Notes under the pieces: generated by a model
What the model was told of the DNA's origin: nothing
The model's database searches: none
Seen by the model: the letters and a program-made list of their open reading frames with translations, nothing else
Program-made: the position numbers and the translations under genes
Origin: UBA2862 sp045658005
GTDB taxonomy: Bacteria; Bacillota; Clostridia; Christensenellales; Aristaeellaceae
Length of the DNA: 64,000 nt
Reading direction: 5' to 3'
NCBI GenBank assembly: GCA_045658005.1
Contig: JAZOUD010000125.1
Span: forward strand, 1 to 64,000
Part shown: in pieces, positions 50,209 through 58,556 of the stretch
Layout: each line of letters starts with the position of its first letter
How positions within the stretch are numbered: position 1 is the stretch's first letter

Positions 50209-51729
50209 ATGAAGAAAGTTGAAAAGTGGGGCATGTTTGAAGCCGCCGTCAACGGGAAATCAGATGGAAATCCTTTTTTGGATTATGGGATCACGGGCAC
50301 GTTTACAGGTAAACACGAGACGGTGAAGGTCCACGGCTTCTACGACGGCGACGGCATGTACCGCGTGCGTTTCATGCCGTCCTTTGAGGGAAAGTATACT
50401 TATATCATAGAGGGAAGCGCCGTTGACATGCCGGCAACCGGGGCCTTTGAAGTCACAGCGCCCACAGGCAACAACCATGGTCCGATGCAGGTGCAGGACG
50501 AAACCCTGCTGGCCTATGCCGACGGCACGCCCCATTACTCGCTGGGCACGACCTGCTATGCCTGGGTGAACCAGAGCATGGAATTGCAGGCGCAGACGCT
50601 GGACACGCTGTCGAAGTCGCCCTTCAACAAGATCCGCTTCTGCATATTCCCCAAGTTCTATGAGTTCAACAGGAAGGAGCCCATCACGTATCCCTTCGAG
50701 CGGGGAAGCGGCGAAGGGCTGGATCCGGCACTTGTTGAGATTCAGGCCAATCGTACCTACTGGCCGCTGGAGCCGGTGCCGGAGATGGACTACGGCTTCG
50801 ACTACACCCGGCCCAACGTCGAGCACTTCCGGCGCTTCGACCTGCGAATCCGGCAGCTGATGGACATGGGCATCGAGGCGGACATCATACTGATGCACCC
50901 CTACGACCGCTGGGGCATGAACGAGATGAGCGCCGCGACCTGCGACGCCTGCCTCAGATACATGGTCGCCCGCTACAGCGCGTTCCGCAACGTGTGGTGG
51001 TCGCTGGCGAACGAATACGACATCATACCCACGAAGACGGCGGAGGACTGGGAGCGCTACGGCAAATTGATCGCTGAAAGCGATCCCTGTCATCACATGT
51101 GCTCCGTGCACAACTGCATCACCTATTACGATTTCTCAAAGCCCTGGTTGACCCACCAGTCCCTCCAGCGGACTGATTTCTACCGCACCACCGAGTACAC
51201 CGACGAATTCATCGGGAAGTACCGCAAGCCCGCCGTGTGGGATGAGATCTGTTATGAGGGCGACATCAGCCTGGGCTGGGGAAACATCACGGCCCAGGAG
51301 CTGGTGCGCCGCTTCTGGGAGGCGTTCCTGCGGGGCGGCCACGCCGGGCACGGGGAGACGTATCTGGATGAGAACGACATACTGTGGTGGTCCCACGGCG
51401 GTATCCTGAAGGGCGACAGCGCGCCGAGAATAGCGTTCCTGAAAGGGATACTGGAGGAAACGCCCGGACGCGGCCTGCGCAAAACCGAGGGCATCTTCGA
51501 CGAGGTGGTGGGCTGCGCCGTGGACGCGCCGGAGGACTACCGGATCCACTACCTCGGCATCTGCCAGCCGAAGTACCGCATGCTTGTACTGCCCGAGGAC
51601 GGCGACTTCGAGGTGGAGATCATCGACACCTGGAACATGGCGGTCACTTCCGCGGGCCTTCATCGCGGCGCGACTCGGATCGAGCTGCCGGGCAATCAGT
51701 ACATGGCGATTCGCGTGAGGAGGGTGTAA
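50209..51729 (+). CDS. putative glycoside hydrolase (DUF5060/DUF4038)
   Basis: The 506-residue product has an N-terminal beta-sandwich DUF5060 (about 5-75, KWGMFEAAV, VHGFYDGDGMYRVRFMPS) and a TIM-barrel DUF4038-type catalytic domain (about 100-420). The segment VWWSLANEYDII holds the probable acid/base Glu, and WDEICYEGD a second Glu candidate. A C-terminal beta domain (about 430-506, DUF5605 type) ends NQYMAIRVRRV. There is no signal peptide, so it is cytosolic and should act on short imported glycosides. The substrate cannot be read from sequence. ATG at 50209 follows GAGGGTTGAGCAC. Bases 50027-50208 show no gene. Confidence 0.82.
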   Translation: MKKVEKWGMFEAAVNGKSDGNPFLDYGITGTFTGKHETVKVHGFYDGDGMYRVRFMPSFEGKYTYIIEGSAVDMPATGAFEVTAPTGNNHGPMQVQDETLLAYADGTPHYSLGTTCYAWVNQSMELQAQTLDTLSKSPFNKIRFCIFPKFYEFNRKEPITYPFERGSGEGLDPALVEIQANRTYWPLEPVPEMDYGFDYTRPNVEHFRRFDLRIRQLMDMGIEADIILMHPYDRWGMNEMSAATCDACLRYMVARYSAFRNVWWSLANEYDIIPTKTAEDWERYGKLIAESDPCHHMCSVHNCITYYDFSKPWLTHQSLQRTDFYRTTEYTDEFIGKYRKPAVWDEICYEGDISLGWGNITAQELVRRFWEAFLRGGHAGHGETYLDENDILWWSHGGILKGDSAPRIAFLKGILEETPGRGLRKTEGIFDEVVGCAVDAPEDYRIHYLGICQPKYRMLVLPEDGDFEVEIIDTWNMAVTSAGLHRGATRIELPGNQYMAIRVRRV

Positions 51730-51732
51730 GCA

Positions 51733-52008
51733 TAAACAGGAACCCCATATTGGACATCAAGATAGAGGCCAACGGCCCCGCAGTGTACATGGCCGGCGAA
51801 AACGGCGAGGTGCTGTAACTGCAGCGCAGCTTCCAGCCTGATCCCCTTCAAGGGGAGCGTGGACAGCGAGATATTCAGGGACATCGTGGAGCCCTGCGGC
51901 GTGGACACCCAGATGGTGAACGCGGCGTATGTGCGGCACATGTCCGCGAGGTACATGCTCACCGGCGCGATGGTCACCTCCTTCGCCCCGGCACTGCCCG
52001 AAATGTAA
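51733..52008 (+). pseudogene. frameshifted remnant of a DUF3237-type gene
   Basis: AGGAGGG at the end of the glycosidase gene is followed by a frame reading NPILDIKIEANGPAVYMAGE that hits TAA at 51816. About 20 bases later another frame continues the same protein: LIPFKGSVDSEIF, EPCGVDTQMVNAAYVRHMSA and RYMLTG, then stop at 52006. The pattern matches DUF3237, but the C-terminal third is missing. It probably was the second gene of the glycosidase operon. Confidence 0.65.
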
Positions 52009-52023
52009 AGATTTATAGAGTAC

Positions 52024-52070
52024 TTGACAAGTGACCTTTCGTTCACTATAATATGCGAACGAAAGGTCAC
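52024..52070 (+). promoter_or_regulatory. promoter with embedded 14-bp TetR-type operator
   Basis: TTGACA (52024-52029), a 17-base spacer and TATAAT (52047-52052) are both perfect. A perfect inverted repeat, GTGACCTTTCGTTC (52031-52044) and GAACGAAAGGTCAC (52057-52070), brackets the -10 box. This is a typical autoregulatory operator of a TetR repressor; such a repressor bound here would block the promoter. Confidence 0.85.
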
Positions 52071-52092
52071 TGCTTTTGAGCGGAGGGTTATC

Positions 52093-53631
52093 ATGGCAAA
52101 GGATACAAGGGAGAGAATACTCGAATCGGCCCTTCAAGTGCCTTCACAGGACGACTATGGGGGCAGGAAGAGATACTATGGCAGCCTGTCCTTTTACAGG
52201 CAGGCGTTGATGATCGGCGTTCCCGTGATGCTGCAATCGCTGATCCAGTCCCTGGTCTCCCTGGTGGACAACTTCATGGTGGCGGGGCTGGGGGACGTGA
52301 AGATGTCCGGCGTGAGCGTGGCGGGCCAGATCCTGTTTGTGTTCATGGTGCTGTCCAACGCCATCTGCGCGGCGGGTGGCATCTACATGACCCAGTTTTC
52401 CGGGGCGAAGGACCGGGCGGGCATGCGCCAGGCGCTGCGGTTCAAGTTTTACCTGATCGGAGCCTTTATCGCTCTCTACCTGCTGGTGTGCTTTATGTTC
52501 CCAAGGCAGATCCTCAGCCTGATGGTGATCGGCAATGCCGAGGCGGAGGCGATACTGGACGCGGGCGAGGCCTACATGCGGCTCATGGGCTTCATGGGCG
52601 TGCCCTTCTGCGTTTCCGTGGTGCTGGCCACCTCCATGCGGGAGATCGGCCAGGTGCGGGTGCCCCTGGTGATCTCCGTCATCGGCACGCTGGTGAACAC
52701 GGGCCTGAACTGGGTGCTGATCTACGGCAACCTGGGCGCGCCACGACTGGAGGTGCGCGGCGCGGCCTACGCGACGCTGATTGCCCGTTTCATCGAAATG
52801 GCGCTTTACATTCTCTATGTCCTGCGCAATCCCCAGCCCTTCCTGGGCGGGCAAGGCAGCTTTGCCAAAGGCAAAGCTGGTCTGACAAAAAGGTCAGACT
52901 GCCACGCCTCAAATCAGGAATTTGAGGCGCGGCACCGAGGGGAGAAGCTGCGCACGGACTGGAGGCTGTTCGGCGACATCCTGCGGCGAGGGTGGTTGAT
53001 GCTGTTCTCCGAGGTGCTGTGGGTCATCTCCGAAACCGTCACCACCGCCGTGTATAACGGGCGGGGCGGCGCGGACGTGGTCTCGGGCATGTCGGCGGGC
53101 TGGGCCATCGTAAACCTGCTGTTCGTATCCTTCAGCGGCATCAACACGGCCACCTCCGTCATCATCGGCAAGACGCTGGGGAAGGGGCAGCTGGACGAGG
53201 CGCGGAGGCAGAGCCGGTGGATGTTGTCCGCCGCTGTGGTGTTCGGGCTGTTCATGACCCTGATGGGCGCGTTGGTGACGCTGCTGACGCCGCTGGTGTT
53301 CGGCCATCTTTCCCCGGTGGCCCAGGGCATCTGTCGGGATTTGGTGCTGCTGGTATCCTTGTATATGCCCCTGTGGGTCTACAGCAACGTGCAGTTTTCC
53401 ATTGCCCGCGCGGGAGGCGACACGGCCATGGGCGCGGTGGTGGACGGCTGCGTGACGGTGGCGGTGGTCATTCCCGGCCTGCTGCTTCTGGCGCGGCTGA
53501 CCGACTGGGGGCCGGTTCTGATGTACGGTGTATTGAAGCTGACGGACATCGTCAAGATCACCGTCGCCCACCTGTGGCTGAAAAACGAGAAGTGGGTGAA
53601 GAACCTGACGGTGCAGGCGGCATCTATGTGA
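52093..53631 (+). CDS. MATE transporter with TetR start fused on
   Basis: The 512-residue frame begins MAKDTRERILESALQ, the usual opening of a TetR repressor, then changes directly into a MATE pump (about residue 16 on: GSLSFYRQALMIGVPVMLQS, VDNFMVAGLGD). The TetR body is missing. Twelve membrane helices in two halves follow. The loop between the halves contains an in-frame palindromic insert (52858-52933). ATG at 52093 has CGGAGGG upstream. I infer a deletion that fused the first codons of a tetR gene to the pump it controlled. A GTG at the junction could be the old start but has no ribosome site. Confidence 0.85.
   Translation: MAKDTRERILESALQVPSQDDYGGRKRYYGSLSFYRQALMIGVPVMLQSLIQSLVSLVDNFMVAGLGDVKMSGVSVAGQILFVFMVLSNAICAAGGIYMTQFSGAKDRAGMRQALRFKFYLIGAFIALYLLVCFMFPRQILSLMVIGNAEAEAILDAGEAYMRLMGFMGVPFCVSVVLATSMREIGQVRVPLVISVIGTLVNTGLNWVLIYGNLGAPRLEVRGAAYATLIARFIEMALYILYVLRNPQPFLGGQGSFAKGKAGLTKRSDCHASNQEFEARHRGEKLRTDWRLFGDILRRGWLMLFSEVLWVISETVTTAVYNGRGGADVVSGMSAGWAIVNLLFVSFSGINTATSVIIGKTLGKGQLDEARRQSRWMLSAAVVFGLFMTLMGALVTLLTPLVFGHLSPVAQGICRDLVLLVSLYMPLWVYSNVQFSIARAGGDTAMGAVVDGCVTVAVVIPGLLLLARLTDWGPVLMYGVLKLTDIVKITVAHLWLKNEKWVKNLTVQAASM
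52858..52933 (+). repeat. three tandem hairpins inside the MATE gene
   Basis: Three back-to-back palindromes: AGCTTTGCC-AAA-GGCAAAGCT (52858-52878), GTCTGAC-AAAAAG-GTCAGAC (52880-52899) and CGCCTCAAAT-CAGGA-ATTTGAGGCG (52905-52929). The last is extended by GCC/GGC on its sides. The block keeps the reading frame and encodes a polar loop between the two halves of the pump. It looks like a palindromic repeat unit inserted in frame. Confidence 0.8.
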
Positions 53632-53891
53632 TTTCAGAACCGGACCAGCTTGACCTGTTGCCGAAGGGCGCGATGCGAATCCTGGTCAGCGCGGATTTGG
53701 ATGCGATCAAGGCCCGATTCAGGGCCAGAATGCATGGTGTTCTGCCCGTGCCGGTCGAATGGATGCTTGAAAGCAAACATGGCATGTTTGATCATTGCGC
53801 TTATGATTACCGGTACGACGGCGTCAACGGCGATGCGGCTGCGCTGTGCGAGCAGCTGAGGAGAATTGGCAGCAATACCGATGAGAAATAA
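53628..53891 (+). CDS. small hypothetical protein
   Basis: An 87-codon frame opens with GTG overlapping the MATE stop (GTGA) and ends at 53891, shortly before the next ribosome site. The product has no signal peptide or membrane helix and no cysteine cluster. MRILVSADLDAIKARFRARM and AALCEQLRRIG look like helices. I do not recognise it. Translational coupling to the pump is suggested by the overlap. Confidence 0.55.
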   Translation: MISEPDQLDLLPKGAMRILVSADLDAIKARFRARMHGVLPVPVEWMLESKHGMFDHCAYDYRYDGVNGDAAALCEQLRRIGSNTDEK

Positions 53892-53905
53892 TGGGAGGAA
53901 TACCT

Positions 53906-54679
53906 GTGAAAGCGTATATCGCATACTGTGGGCTGGACTGCGAGGTCTGCGAGGCCCGAATCGCGACGGCGAATCACGACGACGTGTTGCGCCGCAAGGT
54001 TGCCAGGGAATGGTCTGAACTGAATGGCGTGGAGATCACCCCTGACATGATCCACTGCGCTGGCTGCCGGATCGACGGAGTTAAGACGCCCTACTGTGAT
54101 TCACTCTGTCCGATCCGTCAATGCGCCTTCGCAAGAGGCGTCGAGACCTGCGGGAGCTGTGACGGGATGGAATCCTGTGAAAAGCTCGGTCCAATTCTTA
54201 AGAACAGTGCGGACGCCAACTGGAATTTGCGCGGATATGTCCTCGCCTCCCTGCGGGACCGGCCGGAACTGCTGGAACGGGCGGCGGCATGGTTCCACGC
54301 AAAGTGGGGCGTTCCAAAGCAGGCCTATCAGGAGCGCATGATGGAGTATATAAGCGGCTCAACGGAGTACGGCTGGTACCTGTGCCTGGACGGTGACTGC
54401 ATCGTTGGCGGACTGGGGGTCATCGACAACGACTTTCACGACCGCCCTGACCTTGCGCCGAACGTATGCGCCGTCTACACGGAGGAAGCCTTTCGGGGAC
54501 GAGGTATCGCGGGACGTCTGTTGAATACGGCGGTGGAAGACATGCGCACAAAGGGCATAACACCGCTGTACCTCGTCAGCGACCACATTGGATTCTATGA
54601 GCGCTATGGCTGGGAATACCTGTGCATGGTCCATGAGGACGGCACGCAAAGGCAGACTCGGATGTATGTACACCGTTGA
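53906..54679 (+). CDS. DUF3795 zinc domain fused to GNAT acetyltransferase
   Basis: The 257-residue product has an N-terminal DUF3795 domain (about 1-115) with paired cysteines: AYCGLDCEVCEAR, HCAGCRIDG, YCDSLCPIRQC and CGSCDGMESC. It probably binds metal. A GNAT fold follows (about 140-255), with the acetyl-CoA loop FRGRGIAG and the C-terminal FYERYGWEY. Both domains exist separately elsewhere; their fusion suggests that a metal or redox signal controls an acetyl transfer. GTG at 53906 follows GGGAGGAATACCT. The substrate is unknown. Confidence 0.85.
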   Translation: MKAYIAYCGLDCEVCEARIATANHDDVLRRKVAREWSELNGVEITPDMIHCAGCRIDGVKTPYCDSLCPIRQCAFARGVETCGSCDGMESCEKLGPILKNSADANWNLRGYVLASLRDRPELLERAAAWFHAKWGVPKQAYQERMMEYISGSTEYGWYLCLDGDCIVGGLGVIDNDFHDRPDLAPNVCAVYTEEAFRGRGIAGRLLNTAVEDMRTKGITPLYLVSDHIGFYERYGWEYLCMVHEDGTQRQTRMYVHR

Positions 54680-54721
54680 TCGAATGAAAGGAGAAGACCA
54701 GATGGGTAGTAGGTGAGTAAT

Positions 54722-54893
54722 ATGGAATACAACCTGGAACGATTCAAAAGCGCGCAAGCTTCGTTCCTGCATGACGCTGTTCGATGCAGTGAGTGATGAC
54801 GGTTCTGTATTTCAGAGAGTCCTGGAAGGCTATTATCGCGGTGAAAAGGATGAGCGGACGCTGGAATTGTTGAAAAACGATACATCAGGATAA
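54722..54893 (+). pseudogene. internally deleted DUF1810 gene
   Basis: ATG 54722 opens MEYNLERFKSAQ, the standard DUF1810 start, but the frame ends within about 24 codons. From 54756 another frame gives the standard DUF1810 end: KLRSCMTLFDAVSDDGSVFQ, then RTLELL. About 90 residues of the middle are missing. It is a clear internal deletion with loss of frame. DUF1810 function is unknown. Confidence 0.8.
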
Positions 54894-54940
54894 CATCGTG
54901 GATAATACCCTCAATCTGGCAGGCAGGGAGGATGCGGCAC

Positions 54941-56164
54941 ATGGCTTACAGCGAACTAATCAAGAATTTTGGCAGGATCCGGGCCTACATGCGCTCCTTC
55001 TACGTCTATGGTTTTCGGCGGCGGGACGAATTTGATCAGAAGAGCGCCCGGGGCTATGACGATGAACGCCGCAGGGTGGAGAGCTGGCTGGGGGACTACA
55101 TGACTTTTCGGCAGGATGGGGCGGGGCGACGCTTCTTCCTGTCGGTGGACAGCCGCGCCGTTCCCCATAATCCGCTCTACCGGGCGTTTCGGGCCAAGAG
55201 CTTCACCGACCGGGACATCATGCTGCACTTTCACCTGATGGATATTCTTGCCGCCTCGGTGGATATGCCCATCTTTGACATCATGGAAACGCTGTCGGAG
55301 CGCCTGAACACCTTCGCGCTGGCGGAATATCCGGATGAATCCACCGTGCGCCGCAAGCTCGCTGAGCTCGAGAAGCTGGGGCTGGTCAGGAAGGAGAAAA
55401 AGGGCAGGGAGACCCGGTACAGCCGGGCGGGGGACGGCGTAAACCTGGAAAGCTGGCGGGAAGCCATCGACTTCTTTTCCGAGGCCGCGCCGCTGGGTGT
55501 GGTCGGGGATTTCTGCCGGGACAAGCTGGAGGAGAAGCCTTCCCTGTTTCGGTTCAAGCATCATTACATACTGAATGCCCTGGACGGCGAGGTCGTGCTG
55601 GCGCTGCTCGGAATCATCGGAGAGGGACGGGAAGCCATGCTGACGATGAAGCGCCGCCGCGTCACCGTGACCCCACTGAAGCTGTACGTCAGCGTGCAGA
55701 CCGGGCGGCAGTACATTTTGGCCTGGTCACCCTGGGCCCGGGATTTCAGCTTCTTCCGGCTGGACGCCATCGACGCCGTGAAGCCGGGGGAGGCGGCGAA
55801 GCTGCCGACAGACGTGGACGAACGCCTGAAGGTCTTCATGGGCCGGGTCTGGGGCGTGGCCCATAACCGGAGCGAAGCGACGACCCGCCTGGAAATGACG
55901 GTGTTCGCGGACGACGGCGAGGACCACATTCCCCGCCGCCTGGAACGGGAGAAGCGCTGCGGCCGGGTGGAACAGCTGGACGACCGTCACTGGCGCTTCA
56001 CCGCCGACGTGTACGACGCGCTGGAGATGCTGCCCTGGCTGCGCACCTTCACCGGGCGAATTGTGGAACTGAAGTGCGACGATTCCCGGGTGACGGAGCG
56101 CTTCTACGGGGACCTCGCCGCCATGGCGGCACTGTACGGAGGTGACGGCGATGCTGTTTCATGA
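54941..56164 (+). CDS. WYL-domain transcriptional regulator
   Basis: The 407-residue product contains a winged helix (about 125-165: STVRRKLAELEKLGLVRKEK, then GRETRYS) and a C-terminal WYL domain (about 210-300; GRQYILAWSPWARDFSFFRLD). A WCX-like extension ends near residue 400. WYL domains bind small ligands or nucleic acid and control stress, DNA-damage and defence genes. ATG at 54941 follows GCAGGGAGG. Its end overlaps the second WYL gene by 14 bases, and rtcB follows, so it is probably the regulator of that operon. Confidence 0.87.
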   Translation: MAYSELIKNFGRIRAYMRSFYVYGFRRRDEFDQKSARGYDDERRRVESWLGDYMTFRQDGAGRRFFLSVDSRAVPHNPLYRAFRAKSFTDRDIMLHFHLMDILAASVDMPIFDIMETLSERLNTFALAEYPDESTVRRKLAELEKLGLVRKEKKGRETRYSRAGDGVNLESWREAIDFFSEAAPLGVVGDFCRDKLEEKPSLFRFKHHYILNALDGEVVLALLGIIGEGREAMLTMKRRRVTVTPLKLYVSVQTGRQYILAWSPWARDFSFFRLDAIDAVKPGEAAKLPTDVDERLKVFMGRVWGVAHNRSEATTRLEMTVFADDGEDHIPRRLEREKRCGRVEQLDDRHWRFTADVYDALEMLPWLRTFTGRIVELKCDDSRVTERFYGDLAAMAALYGGDGDAVS

Positions 56165-57077
56165 GATCTACGGCAGCTACTACGATGCCACCGCCGCCAT
56201 ATTGCGCCAGGCTGTTGCCGGAACGCTGACCGATCGGGCGCTGACGGCGCTGGTGCAAAAGCAGGCGTTCTCCGAGAGCCTGCTGTCCATCCCTCAGGGC
56301 CTGAAGGGGGAGCGGTGGCAGCTGATTCACCGCGACCTGACGACGCCCATGCGGGAAGCGCCCACCATGCCGCTGACTATGCTCCAAAAGCGGTGGCTGA
56401 AGGCGCTGCTGCTGGATCCGCGCATACAGCTCTTTACTCCCGACATGTCGGGGCTTGAGGACGTGAAGCCGCTGTTCACGCCGGATATGTTCGTGTATTT
56501 TGACCGATATGGAGATGGCGACGACTACGCCGACACGGGCTATATCTCCCGGTTTCAGACCATCCTTCATGCGCTTCGGGAAAAGCAGGATCTGTTTGTG
56601 CGCTTTGTATCCGGGCGGGGTATGCGGGTGGAGATTATCGTCACACCGCGCTATCTGGAGTATTCCGAGAAGGACGACCGTTTTCGCCTGGTGGCATCCG
56701 GCTTCAGGCGGGACTGGATTATCAACCTTTCCCGCGTGACAGACTGCAAACCGGCGCTACGGCAAATGCCTGCGTCGCTTCATCCTCAATGCCCGGCAAG
56801 GCTGACCTTCGTGCTGACGGATACCCGAAATGCGCTGGAACGGGTGCTGCTGCACTTTTCCCACCTTCAAAAGGAGACGGAGCGGCTGGACGACATCCAC
56901 TATCGCGTCACGCTCTGCTATGACAAGCAGGACGAGACGGAAATGGTCATCCGGGTACTGTCCTTTGGCTCGATGATTCGGGTCACAGAGCCGGAACACT
57001 TCGTGGCGTTGTTGCGGCAGCGCATCGAGCGACAGATGCAGTTCGCAGCAAAAATGCCGGGAAAAGGCGATGAATAG
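56151..57077 (+). CDS. second WYL-domain protein, no HTH seen
   Basis: The 308-residue product has a central WYL-like domain (about 150-205: RFVSGRGMRVEIIVTPRYLE, then FRLVASG and WIINLSRV) and a C-terminal WCX-like segment. I see no DNA-binding helix-turn-helix at its start, so it may act as a partner of the first WYL protein, perhaps as a heterodimer. ATG at 56151 is preferred because GGAGGTGACGGCG stands before it; GTG 56142 is possible. It ends 34 bases before rtcB. Confidence 0.82.
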   Translation: MLFHEIYGSYYDATAAILRQAVAGTLTDRALTALVQKQAFSESLLSIPQGLKGERWQLIHRDLTTPMREAPTMPLTMLQKRWLKALLLDPRIQLFTPDMSGLEDVKPLFTPDMFVYFDRYGDGDDYADTGYISRFQTILHALREKQDLFVRFVSGRGMRVEIIVTPRYLEYSEKDDRFRLVASGFRRDWIINLSRVTDCKPALRQMPASLHPQCPARLTFVLTDTRNALERVLLHFSHLQKETERLDDIHYRVTLCYDKQDETEMVIRVLSFGSMIRVTEPEHFVALLRQRIERQMQFAAKMPGKGDE

Positions 57078-57111
57078 CGTGTATAATGGGTGTCGAAAGG
57101 GGGAAACGGAT

Positions 57112-58320
57112 ATGATCGAGATCAAGGGACGATACAACACCGCGATCTGCTACTGTGACGAAATTGAAGAAGTTGCGCGTCAGCAGATTCAGGATATGTG
57201 CGACCAGCAGGTGTTCGCCGGTTCCCGAATCCGCATCATGCCGGATGTGCACGCGGGAAAGGCATGCACCATCGGCACAACGATGACCATCGAGGATAAG
57301 GCGGTTCCGAACCTGGTGGGCGTGGACATCGGTTGTGGCATGGAGACCGTGTTGCTGGAAGAAAAGCGAATAGACTTTGATCGGCTGGATCGCGTCATCC
57401 GCGAACAGGTGCCCTCCGGGAAGGATGTCCGCCAGACGCCTCATCCGTTAAACGGAGAGATCGACCTGTCGATGCTGCGGTGTCATCTGGCCATCAACAA
57501 GGAACGTGCCGTGCTGAGCCTGGGTACGCTGGGCGGTGGGAATCACTTCATCGAGGTGGATCGGGACGAGGAAGGACGGCTGTACCTGGTGATCCATTCC
57601 GGCAGCCGCAACCTGGGCGCTCAGATGGCCGCCTTTTACCAGAAGCTGGGCTGGAAGCATTTGAGCCGCGTGCCGGACGAGGCGCGGGAGGCGCTGATCG
57701 AGCGCTACAAGGCGGAGGGGCGGACCGACGAACTCAACGATGCCCTGCGGGCGATGAACGAGGACTATGTGCCAGACGTCGTCGTGCCGGAGCGCTTCGC
57801 CTATGTGGAGGGAGGGAACCTTGAGGACTATATCCACGACATGCGTCTGGTGCAGCGCTTTGCGACGTTGAACCGTCAGGCGATGGCGCAGGCCATTCTG
57901 GAGGGCCTGAACCTGCACATGGCGGACCAGTTTACCACCATCCACAACTACATCGACACCGAGCACCGCATTCTGCGCAAGGGCTCCGTGTCGGCGCAGA
58001 AGGGGGAGCGGCTGTTGATCCCCATCAACATGCGGGATGGCGCCCTGCTGTGCGTCGGCAAGGGCAACCCGGAGTGGAACTTCTCCGCGCCCCATGGCGC
58101 GGGACGGCTGATGAGACGCAGCATCGCCCAGAACACGCTCACGGTGGAGGAGTTTCAGCGTCAGATGGCGGGCATCTATACCACCTGCGTGTCCCAGGGA
58201 ACTTTGGATGAGTCGCCGATGGCCTACAAGGGCATCGATGCCATTCTCTCCCAGATCGGCCCGACGGCGGAGGTCATACGGCAAATCAAGCCCATATACA
58301 ACTACAAGGCCGGTGCCTGA
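57112..58320 (+). CDS. rtcB: RtcB RNA ligase
   Basis: RtcB joins RNA ends bearing 2',3'-cyclic phosphate (or 3'-phosphate) and 5'-OH, using GTP and manganese, and repairs RNA cut by ribotoxins. The 402-residue product shows the metal- and GMP-binding motifs DVHAGKACTIG, VGVDIGCGM, LGGGNHFIEV, HSGSRNLG and SAPHGAGR, the last with the guanylylated His. It is shorter than the E. coli type (408) and fits the bacterial RtcB2-like branch. ATG at 57112 follows AAAGGGGGAAACGG. No archease gene is seen nearby. Operon with the two WYL genes. Confidence 0.95.
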   Translation: MIEIKGRYNTAICYCDEIEEVARQQIQDMCDQQVFAGSRIRIMPDVHAGKACTIGTTMTIEDKAVPNLVGVDIGCGMETVLLEEKRIDFDRLDRVIREQVPSGKDVRQTPHPLNGEIDLSMLRCHLAINKERAVLSLGTLGGGNHFIEVDRDEEGRLYLVIHSGSRNLGAQMAAFYQKLGWKHLSRVPDEAREALIERYKAEGRTDELNDALRAMNEDYVPDVVVPERFAYVEGGNLEDYIHDMRLVQRFATLNRQAMAQAILEGLNLHMADQFTTIHNYIDTEHRILRKGSVSAQKGERLLIPINMRDGALLCVGKGNPEWNFSAPHGAGRLMRRSIAQNTLTVEEFQRQMAGIYTTCVSQGTLDESPMAYKGIDAILSQIGPTAEVIRQIKPIYNYKAGA

Positions 58321-58331
58321 TGTCAGAACAG

Positions 58332-58359
58332 GGAATCGTCGAAAGGCGGTTCCTTTTTT
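58332..58359 (+). terminator. terminator after rtcB
   Basis: GGAATCG / CGGTTCC (seven pairs with one G-U) followed by six T. It ends the WYL-WYL-rtcB unit. Confidence 0.75.
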
Positions 58360-58489
58360 CGTGATATGACCGGCGGAAGAATGTGCTTGCAGCTTTTTTG
58401 CCGGGAAGAGAGAAGCAGAATATAGTACCATAAGACCATCGCAGGGGCGAGCGAACAAACGCCCGAACAAGGTCCCCTCGTCTAACCGT

Positions 58490-58556
58490 GGGACAAGGGG
58501 ACGGTTCTCTTGAGACAAGGGGACGGTTCTCTTGTCCCATCTCACCAGAGTGAGAT
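58490..58556. repeat. GGGACAAGGGGACGGTT repeat
   Basis: GACAAGGGGACGGTTCTCTTG occurs twice in tandem (from 58492 and from 58514). GGGACAAG (58490-58497) is complementary to CTTGTCCC (58531-58538), and ATCTCAC-CAGA-GTGAGAT (58539-58556) forms a second hairpin. This is a REP-type unit common in Clostridia. It supplies the stop codon and the last residues of the LRR gene. Confidence 0.75.

Noticed and set aside
58490..58538. Possible CRISPR-like direct repeats
   Set aside because: There are only two adjacent copies with no spacer, and the sequence is a known kind of palindromic intergenic repeat.
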